This document shows positions 1 to 5,409 of a stretch of 5,409 nucleotides of DNA, piece after piece. The stretch is taken from contig CAMBMC010000188.1 in assembly GCA_945868555.1 (NCBI GenBank), forward strand, positions 1-5,409. Reading direction: 5' to 3'. Every line of letters begins with the position of its first letter. Positions within the stretch are counted from its first letter, which is position 1. The DNA comes from Chitinophaga pinensis (GTDB lineage Bacteria > Bacteroidota > Bacteroidia > Flavobacteriales_D > Crocinitomicaceae). The notes below the pieces were generated by a model. It did no database searches. It saw only the letters and a list, made by a program, of their open reading frames with translations, and was not told the DNA's origin. The position numbers and the translations under genes were made by a program.

Positions 1-1745
1 ACTGGAGATGCATCCGCTGATGTTGATAAATCACCGAAATCCCAAGAGTAAACTTGTCCGTTTGTTGAGGTATTTGTGAATGTCACAACTCCATTATTCA
101 TCGTATACGATGCAGACGCCACAGGGGTTGGAATGACGTTCACCGTAATCGGCGCAGAAGCCCCTTCTCCATTACACGCGTTTGCATTTGATACGGTTAC
201 TATGTATACACCACTTGCTGTTACTGTGATTGATTGTGTTGTTTCTCCGCCGTTGTTCCACAGATAAGAATCCGCTGCAGAAGATGTCAATACAATGGAA
301 TCTCCACTACACACTTCCAATGCAGATGCGCTAATTGTTGGAACTGGTGCATTGCTGACACTTACAGATGTTGGTGAAGATGTTGCTGAACATCCATTTA
401 CGTCAGTGAATGTAACCGTATATGACCCAGAAGTTGTTACCGTAATTGCTAGAGATGTTTCTGTCGTTGACCATACATTTCCTGTTGCTTGACTTGATGT
501 CAAAACTACTGATCCGCCTGTACAAAATACTGTTGGGCCATTGGCTGAAACTGTCGGTGCAGAAGGTGTAGCATTCACCGTCACTGCAGTTTGTGCTGAT
601 GTAGCTGAACAACCAAGGACATCTGTGTAAGTTACCGAATAAGATCCAGAAGCTGAAACTGTAATTTCGGATGTCGTGCCCGTATTCGACCAAACATTTC
701 CAGAAGCTTGACTTGAAGTCAAAACAACAGAACCACCAGAACAAAAAGTCGTTGGTCCATTCGCTAAAATCGTTGGAGTCGCCGGTATGGCACCCACCGT
801 AATGATATTTGTTTGTGTGATTGTCTTGCTACCCCATTGGTTCGTTGCCGTCAACGTAACGTTGTATGTTCCTGGTGTGTTGTAGGTAACCGTTGGATTT
901 GTCGCTGTACTGGTTGCTGGTGAACCCCCAGGGAAGGACCATGAGTAAGTTGTAGGATAATTCGTTGACGTATTTGTAAAATTCACTGTTCCACCTTGAC
1001 ACACCGTTGCTGTCGCTGGCGTGAAAGAAGGTTTAGGCACATAAATCAATTCCACGTCATCGATCAATACTTCGTCATTTGCTGCACCACCACCCGGTGT
1101 TTGATTCGTTGTGAATGTCAACAAAATATAGCTTACTGTGCTTGCGGCACCGCTGTATACAAAAGGAACAGATTTGCGCACCCATGCACCTGCCGTCGCT
1201 GGATAATTAAGTGCAGCTGTAGCTACCACGTGTGGTATTGAATTGGCATCGATCGGATCGCGCAAATCATATGCGTCATGTAAAACTGCATGCATTCGTG
1301 CATTTTGAACACCTCCGCCCGCTTGTGTATATCTGACCCAAAAAACGATTGAATCTGGACGATCGGTAATGGCCTCACTGTAGTTTGCATCTGCTTGCAA
1401 ACTGATATTGTAATTATTTGCATTTGTTGGCGTCGAACTTCCCATATTGATTCGTCCAATCGTCATGTTTCCGTTTGCTACAATGCCAAGGACTGATTTT
1501 GCCCAAACCCTCGCCGAATAGGTTCCAGTTGCACCCGCACGAACAATCGCTGAACGCTGCACTTGTTGCGAGGCAAATCCAACCAAACCTCCTTGCCCAG
1601 ACAAAAAACTATTCCAATTGGTAGGTTCTTCGGTTGTTGCACCTAAATTGGTCCAAGTTTCCATGCCTGAATTGCCTATTTGTGTCTGCGACAGACCATT
1701 AAAAGCAAAAAATAGTAATGAAAATGAAAGTAATTTTCTAGTCAT
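1..1745 (-). CDS. Large secreted PCMD-like / PKD / Ig-like repeat protein, likely T9SS cargo (3' end outside window)
   Basis: Reading leftward from an ATG at 1745-1743, the frame stays open for 581 codons to the window edge, so only the N-terminal part is present. Residues 1-20 form a signal peptide (Lys/Arg start, a Leu/Phe-rich core, and FNGLSQ before a likely cut near residue 20). Residues 21-235 resemble the Bacteroidota PCMD domain (putative carbohydrate metabolism, PF13201-like): GMETW at 27-31, EPTNW at 40-44, DRPDSI at 128-133, and a closing IDDVELIY at 228-235. A PKD-like domain follows (about 237-317; YSWSFPGG at 267-274). Next come three Ig-like repeats (about 320-392, 393-465, 466-537), each with two cysteines 44-45 residues apart, then a second PKD domain with WDFGD at 568-572. 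Composition is rich in Ser, Thr, Asn and Ala, as in surface adhesins. Export and domain layout are read from sequence. T9SS secretion is inferred, because the C-terminal sorting domain is not visible. No catalytic residues are recognised; glycan binding or adhesion is a guess. Confidence 0.9.
   Translation of the reverse strand, partial: MTRKLLSFSLLFFAFNGLSQTQIGNSGMETWTNLGATTEEPTNWNSFLSGQGGLVGFASQQVQRSAIVRAGATGTYSARVWAKSVLGIVANGNMTIGRINMGSSTPTNANNYNISLQADANYSEAITDRPDSIVFWVRYTQAGGGVQNARMHAVLHDAYDLRDPIDANSIPHVVATAALNYPATAGAWVRKSVPFVYSGAASTVSYILLTFTTNQTPGGGAANDEVLIDDVELIYVPKPSFTPATATVCQGGTVNFTNTSTNYPTTYSWSFPGGSPATSTATNPTVTYNTPGTYNVTLTATNQWGSKTITQTNIITVGAIPATPTILANGPTTFCSGGSVVLTSSQASGNVWSNTGTTSEITVSASGSYSVTYTDVLGCSATSAQTAVTVNATPSAPTVSANGPTVFCTGGSVVLTSSQATGNVWSTTETSLAITVTTSGSYTVTFTDVNGCSATSSPTSVSVSNAPVPTISASALEVCSGDSIVLTSSAADSYLWNNGGETTQSITVTASGVYIVTVSNANACNGEGASAPITVNVIPTPVASASYTMNNGVVTFTNTSTNGQVYSWDFGDLSTSADASP
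135..788 (-). repeat. Three tandem Ig-like repeats of about 72-73 codons inside the secreted protein
   Basis: The units lie at 570-788, 351-569 and 135-350 (coding order right to left). Units 1 and 2 share the register P-T-x-x-ANGPT-x-FC-[ST]-GGSVVLTSSQA-[ST]-GNVWS, and near the end SGSY-[ST]-VT-x-TDV-x-GCSATS. Their cysteines (residues 335/379 and 408/452) are exactly 73 residues apart. Unit 3 is more diverged but keeps both cysteines (479 and 524) and the VCSGDSIVLTSS core. The similarity of units 1 and 2 extends to DNA: the 11-mer GCTTGACTTGA occurs at 487-497 and 706-716, exactly 219 bases apart. The paired cysteines fit one disulfide per Ig-like sandwich, which is inferred. Confidence 0.85.
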
Positions 1746-1763
1746 AGTTCAGTTATTAGAGTT

Positions 1764-1793
1764 CAAATATAGAAAACGCTGTGGAATAGACAA
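1764..1793 (-). promoter_or_regulatory. Bacteroidota-type promoter for the secreted repeat protein
   Basis: On the minus strand the sequence reads TTG (1793-1791), then 19 bases, then TATATTTG (1771-1764). This is an exact match to the primary sigma-factor consensus of Bacteroidota, TTG at -33 and TAnnTTTG at -7, with normal spacing. The start site expected 4-7 bases past the -7 element falls near 1757-1760, giving a leader of about 12-15 bases before the ATG at 1745. The leader has no Shine-Dalgarno sequence, which is normal in this phylum. Confidence 0.75.
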
Positions 1794-1879
1794 CAATCAT
1801 TTTTCCACACTGCCTTAAAGCAGAGTTAATAACATTTTAACAATCATTGCATTATTGATGAAAGGAACGATTTTGTACC

Positions 1880-1898
1880 CCTTGATCTTGTGTCAAGG
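1880..1898. promoter_or_regulatory. Perfect 6+6 inverted repeat upstream of queE, candidate operator
   Basis: CCTTGA at 1880-1885 is mirrored by TCAAGG at 1893-1898 around a 7-base spacer. If queE transcription starts near 1934, the dyad lies at about -54 to -36, where a dimeric regulator would bind next to RNA polymerase. It is not followed by a T-run on either strand, so a terminator is unlikely. A chance occurrence cannot be excluded, and no regulator is encoded in the window. Confidence 0.35.
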
Positions 1899-1921
1899 AA
1901 TGTTCACTTCATCTCTTTGAT

Positions 1922-1929
1922 TACATTTG
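1922..1929 (+). promoter_or_regulatory. Probable -7 element (TACATTTG) of the queE operon promoter
   Basis: TACATTTG matches the Bacteroidota TAnnTTTG consensus exactly and ends four bases before the queE ATG. The start site would then fall at or within a base or two of the A of the ATG, predicting a leaderless or nearly leaderless transcript. I find no good TTG at the expected -33 spacing; the nearest sequence there is TGTTCA at 1901-1906. The promoter may therefore be weak or activator-assisted. If this match is accidental, the real promoter lies further upstream. Confidence 0.5.
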
Positions 1930-1933
1930 TAGT

Positions 1934-2557
1934 ATGTCGGAAAGAAATTTCAACCCCAGCATTGAACTTCCAGTCATGGAGCAATTCTACACCATTCAAG
2001 GTGAAGGCAAACATTCTGGTCGCGCAGCATATTTCATTCGCCTCGCTGGCTGTGATGTAGGTTGCGTATGGTGCGATGTGAAAGAAAGTTGGGAAGCGGG
2101 ACAACACCCACTGGTTCCAATCGACACCTTGGTTCAAGAAGCCTTAGCATCCAATTGTGGATTTGTCGTGATCACTGGAGGTGAACCTGCGATGTATGAT
2201 TTAAGTGCGCTTACATCCCAACTCAAAGCTGAAAATATAGAAATCGCCATTGAAACCTCTGGGACCTATCCCCTTCATGGTCAAATCGATTGGTATTGTT
2301 TCTCACCAAAAAAATTCAAGGCACCAATTGATGAGGCCTATCTATTGGCCAACGAACTCAAAGTGGTGATTGCTCATCCGTCTGATTTCAGTTGGGCAGA
2401 AGAACATGCCGAGTGCGTTTCTCAAGACTGCCAACTTTACATTCAACCTGAATGGTCAAAACAGGAACGCTTTTTGCCAATGGCCATCGATTTTGTAAAG
2501 GAACATCCGAGATGGAAAATTTCCCTTCAGACGCATAAATACATGAATATTCCTTAA
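1934..2557 (+). CDS. queE: 7-carboxy-7-deazaguanine synthase QueE (radical SAM)
   Basis: A 207-residue cytoplasmic radical SAM enzyme that rearranges 6-carboxy-5,6,7,8-tetrahydropterin to 7-carboxy-7-deazaguanine, the step that builds the deazapurine core of queuosine for tRNA. The [4Fe-4S] cysteines are C40, C44 and C47 (CX3CX2C, the QueE form of the motif). Other family hallmarks are FYTIQGEG at 18-25, FIRLAGC at 34-40, the SAM-binding TGGEP at 81-85, ETSG at 107-110, SPK at 124-126 and the C-terminal SLQTHKYMNIP. Length is normal and the protein looks intact. The ATG at 1934 is preferred because the family has a short lead-in before LPVMEQFYTIQ; starting at Met15 would trim that. No Shine-Dalgarno sequence precedes it. 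It is the first gene of a tight operon, with the next gene starting 3 bases after its stop. No other queuosine genes are in view. Confidence 0.96.
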   Translation: MSERNFNPSIELPVMEQFYTIQGEGKHSGRAAYFIRLAGCDVGCVWCDVKESWEAGQHPLVPIDTLVQEALASNCGFVVITGGEPAMYDLSALTSQLKAENIEIAIETSGTYPLHGQIDWYCFSPKKFKAPIDEAYLLANELKVVIAHPSDFSWAEEHAECVSQDCQLYIQPEWSKQERFLPMAIDFVKEHPRWKISLQTHKYMNIP

Positions 2558-2560
2558 TCT

Positions 2561-4588
2561 ATGTCTAAAATTTTCAACACATTCGTTTTGTTCTTCATGC
2601 TGCTTTCAACGGCATGCAGCACTGCTCAAATGGCCTATTCAACAAAGGATAAAAAAGCTATTAAGTTTTTTGAAGAAGGTCAAAAGGCACCAAACCTGCT
2701 GTTGGACCAACGCACGGGACGACCAGATTATGCGGCAGGGCTGGCCTTCATGAAAAAAGCGATTGAACGCGATGCAAACTTTTGGGAAGCATATGTTTTT
2801 GTGGGTGAATTTTGTGAATACCTGGGCGATCGTGGTCATGCGATTCAGTATTACGAATCCGCTCTTCATATCAATCCAAACCACAGCAGCTCAGGAAGCA
2901 CTTACTTTTTCTTAGCCAACTTGTTGTTTCTTGAAGGTGATTACAACGCCTGTTTAAAGAACATTGACATCTTCGAAAAAAACAGAAATGCAAACCCTGA
3001 TTTATTGCGCGAAAGTGCAAGGATTCGCGAGAATTGTAATTTTTCGATCGAAGCAATCAAACATCCTCTGCGCTTCAACCCAATGAACTTAGGCGCAGGA
3101 GTCAACACAAGTTCTCCAGAATATTACCCCACCATTACAGTGGATGGAAAAGTGCTACTTTTTACCAGACGTATTCCGGACGAACGTGTCCCCGTATACA
3201 AAGCCCAAGAGGACTTTTACTATGCACTTTTGAATGACAATGGCCTTTGGTCTACCGCCCAGCCCATGCCCAATAACATCAATACCATCATGAATGAAGG
3301 GGCGCCGACCATTGGACCCGATGGACGCTCATTGGTATTTGTGGCTTGCTCTGATCTTTCTGGAGATAACGATTATGGTGAGAACAGAACTGGACGAGGA
3401 AGTTGTGACTTGTTCATTACCAAGAGAATCGGGCAACGATGGACGGACCCAACGAACCTGCCTGGCAATGTGAACTCAGGATCATGGGAAAGTCAGCCCT
3501 CTCTTTCTGCCGATGGAAAAACACTTTATTTTATTCGTCGCGTAAGCAAAAAAGGCGATCCAAAGGATATGGACATTTTTGTTTCTCGCTTGTTGGACAA
3601 TGGCCAATGGTCAACGCCTGAGCGCTTGCCAAATTACATCAACACCCCTTTCGAGGAAGAATCCGTGCTCATTCATCCAGACGGAAAAACCTTGTATTTT
3701 GCTTCACGCGGACACATTGGCATGGGTGGTTCAGACTTGTATGTGTGTCGAATGACTGACAAAGGAACTTGGTCGGGACCAGAAAACTTGGGTTATCCCA
3801 TCAACACGAGATACGACGAAAACTCCTTATTGGTCTCTGCAGATGGAGAAATCGCCTTTTTTGCCTCCGATCGTGAGGGTGGTTTTGGCGATTTAGACAT
3901 CTATAAATTTGAGCTTCCCGAAGAATTCAGGCCTACAAAAACACTTTATTTTGAGGGGATTGTTTTTGATGTTACAACGAAAAAGCCCTTGCCTGGCAAA
4001 TTCCAACTCGTTGATTTAAAAACGGGCAAAGAAGTTATTTATTCCGAAGCGGACAAAGTGAGTGGTGAATTTATGGTTTCACTTCCGGTGAATCATGAAT
4101 ACGCATTGAATGTGACGTATCCAGGCTATTCCTTCTTCTCCAAGAACTTCAATATGACCAATCCCGAAGGGCTCGAGGCCATTCACATGGACGTGCCGAT
4201 GGTGCCGTTAACCAGCGATATCCCTGTGATTCTAGCGAATGTGTTTTTTGACTTAACCAAAGCTACCTTGAGACAGGAGTCTTTTGTTGAATTGGATAAA
4301 CTCCTCGATTTCATGACAAAAAATCCAAGTATGAAAATTGAAATTTCGGGGCACACAGATACCCGTGGAGACGAAAAAGAAAACATGAAACTGTCTGCTG
4401 ATCGTGCAAAAGCAGTGTATGAATATTTAATCAGCAAAGGCATTGCAGCGGACCGATTAAGTCATAAAGGGTATGGCGAAAGTAAACCAATGATTAGTGA
4501 TTCAGAAATCAGTAAATTAGCAACGGAAAAGGAGCGGGAAGCAGCGCATCAATCCAATAGAAGAACTGAATATCGTGTTGTAAAATGA
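2561..4588 (+). CDS. porE: PorE-like TPR / PD40 propeller / CRD / OmpA_C envelope protein, probable T9SS component
   Basis: A 675-residue exported protein. Residues 1-19 or so are a signal peptide ending LLSTAC; Cys19 could be lipidated, but Ser at -3 is a poor lipobox residue, so cleavage after STAQ (residue 23) is an alternative. Residues about 33-160 form TPR-like helices. Residues about 185-452 carry five PD40 propeller motifs of the form P-x-[IL]-x-x-DG-K-x-L-x-F, at about 190-201, 249-260, 313-324, 369-380 and 423-434. Residues 461-545 resemble a carboxypeptidase-regulatory-like beta domain. Residues 555-675 are an OmpA C-terminal peptidoglycan-binding domain: FFD at 562-564, GHTDTRGD at 597-604, and D600 with R615 in the spacing of the two diaminopimelate-contacting residues of E. 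coli OmpA. This domain order is that of Porphyromonas gingivalis PorE (PG1058), an outer-membrane T9SS component. Bacteroidota carry paralogues with the same layout, so the family is firm while the symbol is provisional. It lies in an operon with queE, and its TGA overlaps the next ATG. Confidence 0.85.
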   Translation: MSKIFNTFVLFFMLLSTACSTAQMAYSTKDKKAIKFFEEGQKAPNLLLDQRTGRPDYAAGLAFMKKAIERDANFWEAYVFVGEFCEYLGDRGHAIQYYESALHINPNHSSSGSTYFFLANLLFLEGDYNACLKNIDIFEKNRNANPDLLRESARIRENCNFSIEAIKHPLRFNPMNLGAGVNTSSPEYYPTITVDGKVLLFTRRIPDERVPVYKAQEDFYYALLNDNGLWSTAQPMPNNINTIMNEGAPTIGPDGRSLVFVACSDLSGDNDYGENRTGRGSCDLFITKRIGQRWTDPTNLPGNVNSGSWESQPSLSADGKTLYFIRRVSKKGDPKDMDIFVSRLLDNGQWSTPERLPNYINTPFEEESVLIHPDGKTLYFASRGHIGMGGSDLYVCRMTDKGTWSGPENLGYPINTRYDENSLLVSADGEIAFFASDREGGFGDLDIYKFELPEEFRPTKTLYFEGIVFDVTTKKPLPGKFQLVDLKTGKEVIYSEADKVSGEFMVSLPVNHEYALNVTYPGYSFFSKNFNMTNPEGLEAIHMDVPMVPLTSDIPVILANVFFDLTKATLRQESFVELDKLLDFMTKNPSMKIEISGHTDTRGDEKENMKLSADRAKAVYEYLISKGIAADRLSHKGYGESKPMISDSEISKLATEKEREAAHQSNRRTEYRVVK

Positions 4589-5409
4589 TGCATTTTTTAA
4601 AGTTAATTCGCCTTGTTAATCTTCTCATCATCGTTTTGACGATGTACGGAGTGCATACCTTTCTGATTGCTGTCAATTATGATGAAATGGTCAATACCCA
4701 TGCGGTTGACTTCTTTCTTCTCGTACTTTCAACGGTAATGATCGCCGCGGGAGGTAATATCATCAATGACTATTTTGATGTCAAAGCAGATCGGGTAAAC
4801 AAGCCAGAGAAACTCATCATTACCAAGCACATCAAACGTCGTTGGGCTATTGTTACCCATTGGGCATTGAATGGCATTGCTTTTTCGATTGCCATCTATC
4901 TCAGCATCAAATACCAATCGCTTTGGTTTGTTTTCATTCATCTCATATCTATCAACACACTTTGGTTTTACAGCATGTTCTTTAAAAGGAGAGTGCTCGT
5001 TGGAAACATCATGATTGCCACGATGACGGCTCTTGTTCCAATTCTAGTTATTGTATTCTTCCGGGTAAATAATTATTCCCCGTACCCACATTCCGAATTT
5101 GACCCACTTTCGTGGGGGGCAGATATCGATTATTCTGTCATTTACCTCATTGCCGCTTTTGCTTTCGTTCAAAATCTTGCACGAGAAATTGTTAAAGACG
5201 CACAGGATGTTGCTGGAGATCAGCTGATTTATGTTAAATCTTTACCCATGGTTATTGGTGAATCAAAGTCACTCAAAATTGTAATGTTTCTGCTTCTTGC
5301 TCTTCCAATCTTCTATGTGTGGATATCCGTATTGGAGTTGGACACCCTCGTTCAAAACACATCGTTCTTCAAGGCCTCCCTCCCTTTTGCAGTGGCTGCT
5401 TTCTTGAAT
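4585..5409 (+). CDS. UbiA-family membrane prenyltransferase, geranylgeranylglycerol-phosphate geranylgeranyltransferase-like (3' end outside window)
   Basis: The frame is open for 275 codons to the right edge, so the C-terminus is missing. The protein is strongly hydrophobic, with predicted membrane helices near residues 8-30, 42-60, 87-107, 112-132, 139-159, 184-200 and 231-252. The two metal-diphosphate-binding motifs of the UbiA superfamily are intact: NDYFDVKAD at 61-69 and DAQDVAGD at 205-212. The enzyme should therefore transfer a prenyl group at the inner membrane. The pattern NDYFDVKADRVNKPEK resembles Bacteroidota proteins annotated as geranylgeranylglycerol-phosphate geranylgeranyltransferase. 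That substrate is unproven, and a quinone or other lipid acceptor remains possible. Two adjacent in-frame ATGs (4585 and 4588) overlap the stop of the preceding gene; 4585 gives the classic ATGA arrangement and implies translational coupling. No Shine-Dalgarno sequence is visible. A polar stretch at 161-182 interrupts the hydrophobic pattern and is probably an extramembrane loop. Confidence 0.88.
   Translation, partial: MMHFLKLIRLVNLLIIVLTMYGVHTFLIAVNYDEMVNTHAVDFFLLVLSTVMIAAGGNIINDYFDVKADRVNKPEKLIITKHIKRRWAIVTHWALNGIAFSIAIYLSIKYQSLWFVFIHLISINTLWFYSMFFKRRVLVGNIMIATMTALVPILVIVFFRVNNYSPYPHSEFDPLSWGADIDYSVIYLIAAFAFVQNLAREIVKDAQDVAGDQLIYVKSLPMVIGESKSLKIVMFLLLALPIFYVWISVLELDTLVQNTSFFKASLPFAVAAFLN

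Larger units (their letters stand above)
1746..1933. other. Divergent intergenic region between the secreted-protein gene and queE
   Basis: This 188-base AT-rich stretch separates two genes pointing away from each other, so it must hold both promoters. It contains a clear leftward promoter, a -7-like element for queE, and a perfect inverted repeat, each listed separately. The 10-mer AACAATCATT occurs twice (1792-1801 and 1839-1848); the first copy overlaps the -33 element of the leftward promoter. I see no RNA gene, no terminator and no small ORF worth calling. Confidence 0.85.

Noticed and set aside
135..788. The periodic repeats as a CRISPR array or other non-coding repeat
   Set aside because: The unit is about 219 bases, stays in coding frame, and encodes Ig-like domains with conserved cysteines. 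It has none of the short repeat/spacer structure of an array.
403..1459. Open frames on both strands at 403-744 (-), 996-1241 (+) and 1223-1459 (-)
   Set aside because: They lie inside the long minus-strand gene in other frames. Their translations are rich in Cys, Trp and Phe with no recognisable domain, whereas the 581-codon frame gives a coherent secreted protein.
1618..1818. Plus-strand frame of 66 codons running across the start of the leftward gene
   Set aside because: It overlaps the signal peptide coding region and promoter of the minus-strand gene, and its translation has no family resemblance.
1810..1823. CTGC-CTTAAA-GCAG hairpin as a terminator
   Set aside because: The stem has only four base pairs and no T-run follows it on either strand. 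It also lies between divergent genes, where no terminator is needed.
1746..1933. preQ1 riboswitch upstream of queE
   Set aside because: I could not identify a preQ1 aptamer-like stem and C-rich loop leading into an A-rich tail. The best promoter match leaves no room for a leader.
1904..2137. Minus-strand frame overlapping the start of queE
   Set aside because: It is antisense to the highly conserved QueE cluster motif region, and its protein is unrecognisable.
4729..4941. Minus-strand frame of 70 codons inside the prenyltransferase gene
   Set aside because: It is antisense to the first Asp-rich motif of a clear UbiA-family protein and has no supporting features.
1..5409. A previously undescribed defence, mobile or secretion system
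   Set aside because: All coding sequence is accounted for by four genes of known families in ordinary arrangement. There are no transposase, integrase, toxin or nuclease genes and no atypical boundary repeats.

Overview
The window looks like chromosomal DNA from a member of the Bacteroidota, most likely Flavobacteriales; genus is not resolvable from sequence alone. The reasons are: promoter -7 elements of the TAnnTTTG type; genes without Shine-Dalgarno sequences; a secreted protein built from a PCMD-like domain plus PKD and Ig-like repeats; and a TPR / PD40 propeller / carboxypeptidase-regulatory-like / OmpA_C protein of the kind known from the type IX secretion system (T9SS).

Layout: (1) Positions 1-1745, minus strand: the first 581 codons of a large exported repeat protein that runs off the left edge. 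It has no stop in the window and explains the whole left third, although the other frames there contain several spurious ORFs. (2) Positions 1746-1933: a 188-base divergent intergenic region. It holds a well-formed promoter for the leftward gene (TTG, 19 bases, TATATTTG) and a TACATTTG element only four bases before the rightward gene. It also holds a 6+6 base inverted repeat upstream of that element. (3) Positions 1934-5409, plus strand: a compact three-gene operon. It comprises queE (7-carboxy-7-deazaguanine synthase), a porE-like envelope gene, and a UbiA-superfamily prenyltransferase cut by the right edge. Spacing is 3 bases between the first two genes and a 4-base ATGA overlap between the last two.

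How they fit together: QueE is a cytoplasmic radical SAM enzyme of queuosine synthesis. The PorE-like protein should sit in the periplasm or outer membrane and grip peptidoglycan. The prenyltransferase is an integral inner-membrane lipid enzyme. These jobs are not one pathway, so the operon is probably a housekeeping cluster kept together by shared transcription. The leftward protein is a plausible T9SS cargo, which would make it a client of the machinery to which PorE belongs. Its C-terminal sorting domain, if any, lies outside the window.

I found no RNA genes, mobile elements, CRISPR arrays or defence genes, and no convincing undescribed system. The points most worth checking are the possible leaderless start of queE, the inverted repeat, the prenyltransferase's true substrate, and the nearly duplicated Ig-like repeats.
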